Of a DNA stretch of 64,000 nucleotides, positions 51,201 through 60,200 are shown in pieces. The DNA comes from Siphonodentalium dalli. Taxonomy: Eukaryota > Mollusca > Scaphopoda > Gadilida > Siphonodentaliidae. Within the stretch, counting starts at the first letter, position 1. Each line of letters opens with the position of its first letter. A program made the translations under genes and the position numbers. The notes under the pieces were generated by a model. The model ran no database searches, was not told the DNA's origin, and worked only from the letters and a program-made list of their open reading frames with translations. Location: contig CP136068.1 in the NCBI GenBank assembly GCA_032622095.1, forward strand, positions 49,534,443-49,598,442, read 5' to 3'.

Positions 51201-54200
51201 CCAACAGTTGGACGCCACACGCATTTCGTCAGCAATTCAGATGGCAACTGGTGTGACAAATGTTATCACCCCTTTTTCGGGAGACCCTAAATCTTTTCTT
51301 GAATGGACCAACGAATTATATCGTTATGGCCAAGCAATTGATGCGACTGATCAAACATTAATTAAATTTGCTCTGCAGACCAGCAGAGGTTCAGTTTTCG
51401 AATTTTTAACTCAGTTCACACAATTCTTCAAGTGATGATGACATAACGAGATTGGAATGGGCAGATAGATTGCGCGCAAATGAGCAAAACAATAATAATT
51501 CAGATGCTTTTGCGGCCGAAACTGAAGAAATTGAAAATGTTGCCTCTGATAACATAAACCCATATGTACAAACAACTGTTTCTGACATGGATATCGATTT
51601 AAATTCGCGTTCATATGATGCATCTACACAAGCAGGCGTGAATGATATCATTCGTGTTATAAGCACACGGGAAACAAAATAGACAATTTGTCCGACAGAA
51701 TTAATATCAGGATTCCATTAAAGTCATACTTACCAGTATAAATGTGCAACAGTTATGCATCCGTAAATCATTATATATTGTAGTCCTGACGGAATAACAA
51801 ACAATGTATAACAAAATCCTGAATGTTCACTTTCCGTATAACAAAGGAATAGAAATGATAAACAATTGAACTAAATAACACAAACATGATTTAAATCATA
51901 ATCTTAATATTCATAGTCTACGCGGGTATAACATAAATATATCCCGCATTGTGCCACAACACGCTTAAATAACGTGCCGACAACACATGCAAACTTTTCT
52001 GTATACCAAGCATGAGGTTTTCTTGATTTATGTATCTGGACAACGGGTCCAGGAATATCGTGTAAAGCTATTGAGATGATAAATTTGCACATACAATTGA
52101 ACTGACCAGCATTAGTATTGCATAGAGTCCATAACTCAGCTGACATGCGTGTTATGTAGGTTATTGTATCGGTAAGCACCGCGATGAGTTGCCAATTGCC
52201 TATACACACAGTACAACGTTCAATCGTAATACTAATAAAAAATAGATTATCATTAATCGTCATTGCTGACCATGCATCCTTAGCATACAATTTGTGGTAC
52301 CTCGAAGCATTACCCGGATGGATTGAATATAGGTATAGCGGAATTTCGAGTGGTATGCGCAACCCTTGGATTCCTGGGTTGACTTGCGATATGCAGGGAT
52401 ATATACACCCTGGTGTTGGTAATGGAATGCTAAGTGTTATTAAATAAGAATGGTCGTTCGATGGATTATACCAAGCACACGTATAATACTATTTTATTCA
52501 CTCTGTAAACCGCATATTAAGTTTAATTTACAATGATAAATCTGACCGTATAATATAATATGATATAGATAGCGGAGAAGTACATGTGTGTGGTATTTCA
52601 TTACCACGTGATTGTTCATAAATTGCTGTGAATAGTTTAACGAAGTCGCAATCATACATTGATTGGTTCTAATTCTACTGGAATGGTGAATGCTAATTCA
52701 CCCGATTTTAACAATAATTTCACACCAAAATAATTACAAGTTACACGATTGTTGATTATAAATATCGTCGCAGCAGACATGTTTGGTTATCGCACAGCAA
52801 TTGTTTTCAGTGACAATTACATTTTTTATGAAATTTTATGGCGTGATATACATATATCTAGCGATTCCCTTTAATGTCATGATTCAAGACATATTTTTTT
52901 TACTTCCTACGATCACATTTTATTGATCATAAACCCAATTCCCTTAATGTTCATATCCCTCATTTATTGCATGACCATTTTTCTTTACATTTTATGGAAA
53001 TGCTCTACGAACAGGTTCAAAATTTATGAAAATGCAAATTGCATTGGCGAGTCACTGATTTTGTTTCATGATTCGTACTTTGGACATATTTTGGTTTCAA
53101 TATGCTTATTAGCTATTGTGGGTTTTATTGTGTTCTTTTTACAAACACATTATTTAGATTCGTGTCATTTATGTCGAACAAATGTGGTTCGCCAAACACG
53201 ATCAATGGTTGGTACTGTAAGTCAGGCTAATGACGTCACACGCGATGGACCATCCAATATACACGTGCTGACATACCAGACACGCAGACCGGACCAGACA
53301 TTGGTGTTTCAACCACATCTAGCGACACCGCTGCAAATCTTCGACCGTTCCTGACACTGTCCTCACAAGTTTATCGGACATAGCTTTTCCACCGACTGTC
53401 CAAAATAAACACTCGTTGCTGCATTTCCTCGTTCGGCGTCTTGTATACAGTCGTTGTTCAACGCTGACGCCGCCACAGTTCCTCAGATGATTAACTAAAT
53501 GACGCATATGCTGCCAGATCGTTCATGAACATCGCTGATACGTTTGATATACATTGGCATAAAAGAATTGGCATTTGATCGCAACTGTACACTGCTGATA
53601 CATGTACATCGGATTTCATCAATGGAACGAATGCCGCCTTGCCAGCTCTCGCATGCCGCACGGGCATTAACATTTATCTTCCTTAATTGTTGATGTCAAT
53701 TAACTGTATCCTGCATGTGTGATTATTCTCTACTTCACACACCAGTGTTCTACATGGTGTTGATTATCCGACCTTGGATATAATCGTTTGCCGAATATTT
53801 ATATTGGACACATACATGTATATCACATTATACCCGCCAAGCCAGAACTTCTCTACAAATTCCTGGATAAATTAACTATTCGCTGATAAACCAGTGCTCC
53901 AGTGACTTACTGTTCGATGCTAATCCAGTAACCTAGTGACATACTGTTTACCAGACTCGCCATGGATAAATAACTCTCGTTTCGTTTGCTGTTGAGTTTT
54001 TATGTATGAATATCCATGTGTTGATTTTTTTTTAGGTTCGCGTTCGCGATTATAGATCCTAGATTCCAACTTATCTTCTGTACACTCGGACTTTTACCAC
54101 ACTTTTAATTTGTAACTACATGTAGTTACAAATTTCTGTAGCGAGGGGAGTCTGTCCGATAGTACATACGATAGTTATGTGTTGTTATATGTGTTCCTGG

Positions 54201-57200
54201 AATCTAGGATAAACTTCCTTTCCCCAGTGATTGTAACTGTTAGGGTTAATTGTATAGATAAGCACAATACATAGAAGACAGATTATATATAGTGTAGAAA
54301 CACACACGCATCATTAACAAGATCAAATTCTTAAGTGGTTATGACTGGTAGCAACCATTGTATAAGTTAGGGTGGATAAAGCCAGTATCATTCTATAAGA
54401 CAGTATATAGTGATACACGTCATATCCAAGTGTATCATGTATCTCGGACCTTATTTAAGAGGCATGATACACCAGAGGTTGTAATAACTACCCGTGCTCT
54501 GAAGCGTGAGTCTGACTTATCCGACAACCTTGCTACTATACCAATACCTCTATTCTTCCGCCTATGTACTGTGCTTATCGAGAAAGACTTATACATATAT
54601 ATAAAGTATGAAGATCTATGAACCAGTTATTGTTATCAATGTTCCCGACACGGCCAATTCAACATCTAAACCCTAGACACCGGGACATTAGTTGTGTCAA
54701 GAAGATAGGGTATTTTAAAGTGATTTAACCCTTTCAGTGCCAGGGGCCGATCTCATTGGCCCTAATTTACGGTCTGTAAAATCGGCCCTAAAATAATTAA
54801 AAAATAAAAAATAAAATTGTTTTTTTTGGGTTTAATTTTTTTTGGGTATGCTTAAGCATGCTATAGTGAATTTAAAAACAAACTGGATAAAACCTTAGGG
54901 GCATGTTATATCTCAAAACTATCACCAAGTATTCATTGTAAAAATTTTGAAGCCCATGAAAAACGTAAGATTCCCTGGCACTAATCCTACAAAATAAGTC
55001 TGTTAAAGAATATAAGAAAAAATTATTAAAATTGTAAAAAATTGTAAAAAATAATAACAAATGATGAAAAATTGTTAGGCCAATGCATTCTCTTATATAT
55101 GCGAGACGACCTATGGTCGACTCGCATATATAAGAGAATGCATTGGCACAGGGTATATGTGTTGATACAAAAATCGGACCTGGCACTGAAAGTGTTAAAG
55201 TGATTTAAAACATTCTGCTGCACCTCATATAGAATAAGCTAGCTCAATGCAGGTATTTATACTGCTGCACCTCATATAGAATAAGCTAGCTCAATGCAGG
55301 TATTTATACTGCTGCACCTCATATAGAATAAGCTAGCTCAATGCAGGTATTTCTGCTGCACCTCATATAGAATAAGCTAGCTCAATGCAGGTATTTTAAT
55401 AAATCTTGCTCAAAATGGCCATCACACCATGCCATTCTTTCATATAAATTAAATAAATGGACTCTTGTTGACAAAATCAATCTCGTATGTTTTTCGGTGA
55501 TTTGTTTGGGATGAATGACAGACTTTTTGTTTACATTTTTATCATAGTTCAGACGTCATTCTATGAAAGCCGAATAGTTTGACAATAATAATTTAATGGT
55601 GCATTCTTTAACCCTTTCAGTGCCAAGTCCATAATAATGTGATACATTGATGGAAAGAGCTCTAAGAGCTCTTTCCATCAATGTATCACATTATTATAAT
55701 CAATAAATTTTAAAAATGATCAAGGAAATATGGGTTGATACAAAAATCGGACTTGGCACTGAAAGGGTTAAATGGTTGTAGTGACTGAGTCATCAGATAT
55801 CAGTTTTAAGTAGTGAAATAAGCACTTTAACTCTTTAATGGCGGGAACTACGCTGGTGCAGCATTAAAGATCCTGTGTCAGTGTATTCTCTTACATATGC
55901 CAGTCTCCCATACTAGTAGGAAGCATCGCATATAAAAGAGAATACACTGGCTTACAAGGTCAAGAAATAAATATTGTTAGGCCAATGTATTCTCTCATAT
56001 AAGAAAATGCATTGGCACAATGTTTTTTTCGCAATATTTCAAGAAGCTCCAGCCATTGAAGGGTTAATATGTCTTTAAAAATATTGAGTAATCTACAGTA
56101 ATGCCTGTGTTTCATCATGCATGGATCATCGCCAAGCCTTGAAATAGGGTGTCTGTCATTTGCAGAATGAGGTCCCCAGAGGGTGAATTTAGTGATGCTA
56201 CCCCGCATAGCGGGCTAGCATCACCAAATTCACCCTCTGGGGACCTCATTCTCCTTACAACCCTATTTCAAGGCTTGATCACCGCATAATTTTACTTACC
56301 TTCAGCTCTTGCTTAGCCTCGATATTTTTTGTTACAACAAAGTAGATATCTTCCTGGGTTTGGAAAGCCACAATGTTCTGTTCGGCATAGGTCTCGGCTG
56401 GCCGCACGAACATCATCCAGTTACACTTATTCTCGTCAGAGGTCTCAAAATACATTATTTCACCATTAGATTTCTCCAGCTGAAGAACAGAATTCATAAT
56501 CTATTCAGAATGGATTCTCCCACTCATTATATAAACATACACAATGGAGTGGTCTACTATTCATTTGGAGGGGGGTTTTGATAACAAAAGTGCATAAGAC
56601 ATTGGATTCCTATTTGGTCATTATGAGGACTCTTCAGATAATAAGTTCAACAAACGACCTTAGCCCGTTTGTTGAATTTATTATCTGGACATTCCCAAAA
56701 TGAATTACTCGACTGCGAGTATTTTTTCATAAATTGTTCATGATTTATTTCTATGCTCAAAATAAAGGTATTACAACCATAACTGTTTCCAAAATATTCA
56801 GTGGAGTCTCTCTTAGAAAACATTAATTTGCTTATAACAAAGATAAAGAACAGTAATAATTCTACAAAAGTAAAGTAGCCCTGTTTGAATGTTATCGATA
56901 GACTACTACCGATAGTAGTCAAGCTTTGAAAAAGTGTGTCTGTCATTTGCAGAACGAGGTCTCTGAGGGTGAATTTAGTGATGCTACCCCGCACAGTGGG
57001 CTAGCATCACTAAATTCACCCTCTGGGGACCTCATCATGCTTTGGAATCATCTTCTGGGAAGTATCTATAGTCTCAAATTAACATTGTTTATAGTTACTT
57101 TTTCCCTTCTGTTCAGTTTCTATATCCCCTAATTTGCAGAAGATAAAATGCACAATTGAGGTGACTAACAGGTTAATGAACATCACTAACTTCAACCTGA

Positions 57201-60200
57201 TCCTAGGTCTCCCATAGCAGTTGAGGCCTCAGCAGAATGAGGTTCCCAGAGGGTGAATTTGGTGAGGCTAGCTCGGCGTACAGGATAGCGTAACTAAATT
57301 CACCCTCTGGGGACCTCATTCAGCAAATGATAGACAACACTATTTCAAGGCTTGAGTGCAGTAAGACAATATTATGAACCTGAAATCAGAACAAGGAACT
57401 ATTCTCAAATGAATCAAACTCTCAGCTGGTAACTAATAGTGAAGGAATACATCTATGACTAAGAAAGCTGCAGAATAATAGGGAAGACATACACCAAAGT
57501 AAAATAAAGTGGAACACTTAAACGAGGTGTTCATAACGAGATAGCAAATAATAATGCCAAAATTAGTTGTTTGCATACATTTTATATCGAATTAGGAAGA
57601 AAACAGCTAGGTCTGCCACGATTATTGATTTTTATTAATCAATTATCAGCCAACAATGTATCTGGTAATACGAGTTTGTTTCGGGCGTCTATTATTGTCA
57701 GGACAATAAATTAACAACGGAACAAGGTTACTTTGAGTTACGAATAAGATGTGGGAAATTGGAATAAACAGATGGCGACCAGTGGGAAAATAATAAAATG
57801 ATGTATAGTGTAATGATTTGTTAATACGGTATGGATGCTATTGGGCCATCTGGGGTATAATTGAGCTAACCCTTATGCCAGACTACTGCGTTAACCCTTT
57901 ACCCAACAGAACGGCCCTATGCCAATGCATTCTCTTATATATGCGAGTCGACCATAGGTCGCCTCGCATATATAAGAGAATGCATTGGCTTAACACATTA
58001 AAAATTATAAAATTGTTAAAGAATGTAAGAAAAAATGGTAAAAAGTTTTTTTAGGCCAATGCATTCTCTTATATATGCGAGGCGACCTATGGTCGACTCG
58101 CATATATAAGAGAATGCATTGGCACAGGGCATAACTGTAACTATCACAATGTGGTCAAGGAGCCGGTTCCAATGATATCCATATATGTATGGTTCTATTG
58201 AGGCAGACCGAAGATATTTTAAGCTGTTGAAGCTTTATTTGGCCGGTTTTGGCCGGTTTGTTGGGTAAAGGGTTAATCCGCTACATCAAACTTTCACACC
58301 TATGACTTATGGGGATAGTGAGAACAACCCAATTGGGCCAGTGGCCACAATGTATATACAGCTCAATCACATAAGCGATAGTCCACATTAGGGACAATTA
58401 ACATAGGTATAGGTGAGAATAAGTTACGACAGCTCCTTGCAGTGACACATGTTAAGATGGCTTCATTGTGGCAGGGTTTATAAAAACACATGACATCATA
58501 TATCACCGACCATGAGGAGGATTCACGAGGCAGCGTTCGATGCTTGTTAAAACAAATGTGACAATGAGCTTGCACTGAGTCCACTACCCGTTGTGTGGTG
58601 CTACTAATAATAAGCACATTTTTCCAGTGGAAATAGCATTTGGATATAAAATTATCGGTTTTTGCACTGAAATAGGTCCACAATATGTCTTTAACAAGTA
58701 CATGGAATTTCTTAAAATGAGAATGTTTTCATTCTATGATAAACGTTACCACTACAGGGAATCTCATACACATATAATAGCTTTATGTTACCACTGCAGG
58801 GAATTTCTTTCAATTATAATAGCTATACGTTACCACAACAGGGAATCTCTTATTGTTTATCTGTTCTTGTGAAGAGACGAGTTCCCCAATAAATGGTCCA
58901 AACTGGGTCAACCTCGTTACAGTTCTTTTCGCATACACTCCAAGCTCTACAAGTATAAGAACAATATTATTAACAATTTATAGGGCATTCTCTAGTCCAT
59001 AACCCATTATGTACTAAACACTCATTGATGAGTAGTTCTCTCAGGTAATAAGTTCAACAAATGACCTATGACTATGACTATGACTATGGTTGTTTGTTGA
59101 ACTTATTATCTGAAAATTTCCCACAAATCTATATATTTTTTTTCTTCAGATGGTATGTCAATATATGTACTGAAACAAGGGTTATTATAATTGTAGTTAA
59201 AATATGAAGGAAGACATGATGCACCAAGTATCAAAAATTTCTTGAGGTGGGAGAGGGGTGAAGCATCTTGAGGTGGGAGAGGGGTGAAGTATCTGGGATT
59301 TGGCTGGCTTATAATGTTTCCCCTAGTTGCAAATATGATTGGCTTCCAAGAAAATGGGGGCAATTGACAAGCCTGCAAATAGTGTGTCTGTCATTTGTGG
59401 AATGAGGTCCCCACAGGGTGAATTTAGTGACGCTATATCGCACGGTGGGCTAGCGTCCCCAAATTCACCATCTAGGAACATCATTCTGTATCGCACGGCG
59501 GGCTAGCGTCCCCAAATTCACCATCTAGGAACATCATTCTGTATCGCACAGCGGGCTAGCGTCCCCAAATTCACCATCTAGGAACATCATTCTGTATCGC
59601 ACGGCGGGCTAGCGTCCCCAAATTCACCATCTAGGAACATCATTCTGTATCGCACGGCGGGCTAGCATCCCCAAATTCACCATCTAGGAACATCATTCTG
59701 TATCGCACGGTGGGCTAGCGTCCCCAAATTCACCATCTAGGAACATCATTCTGTTTCGCACGGCGGGCTAGCATCCCCAAATTCACCATCTAGGAACATC
59801 ATTCTGTATCGCACGGCGGGCTAGCGTCCCCAAATTCACCATCTAGGAACATCATTCTGTATCGCACGGCGGGCTAGCGTCCCCAAATTCACCATCTAGG
59901 AACATCATTCTGTATCGCACGGCGGACTAGCGTCCCCAAATTCACCATCTAGGAACATCATTCTGTATCGCACGGCGGACTAGCGTCCCCAAATTCACCA
60001 TCTAGGAACATCATTCTGCTCAGGCATCAACTTCTATGGTGGACTTAGGATTAGACTGAAGTTCCCCATTTGAAGTTAGTGATCTTCACCCATTAGTCAC
60101 CTCAATTATTAATTTTATCTTCACCCATTAGTCACCTCGATTATTAATTTTATCTTCACCCATTAGTCACCTCGATTATTAATTTTATCTTCACCCATTA

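Larger units (their letters stand above)
50167..54687 (+). mobile_element. Young LTR retrotransposon without recognisable pol (4521 bp)
   Basis: Two 535-bp LTRs (TGTCC...GGACA) differ by two substitutions by eye, and the 5-bp TTAGT duplication is perfect, so insertion is recent. A primer-binding-like TGGTGCCG follows the left LTR and a purine tract GCGAGGGGAG precedes the right one, which fixes + orientation. The 3.45-kb interior carries a gag-like frame, but no protease, RT, RNase H or integrase motif was found. It lies in PRDM10 intron 49556-56299, opposite to that gene. It must be mobilised in trans (inference). Confidence 0.92.

Noticed and set aside
53355-53500. Frame with LLHFLVRRLVYSR as an integrase or RT fragment
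   Set aside because: No catalytic motif of either enzyme is present.
58363-58683. 106-codon - strand frame between PRDM10 exons
   Set aside because: No PR-domain similarity, and the true exon at 58834-58946 joins 56300-56500 in phase without it.
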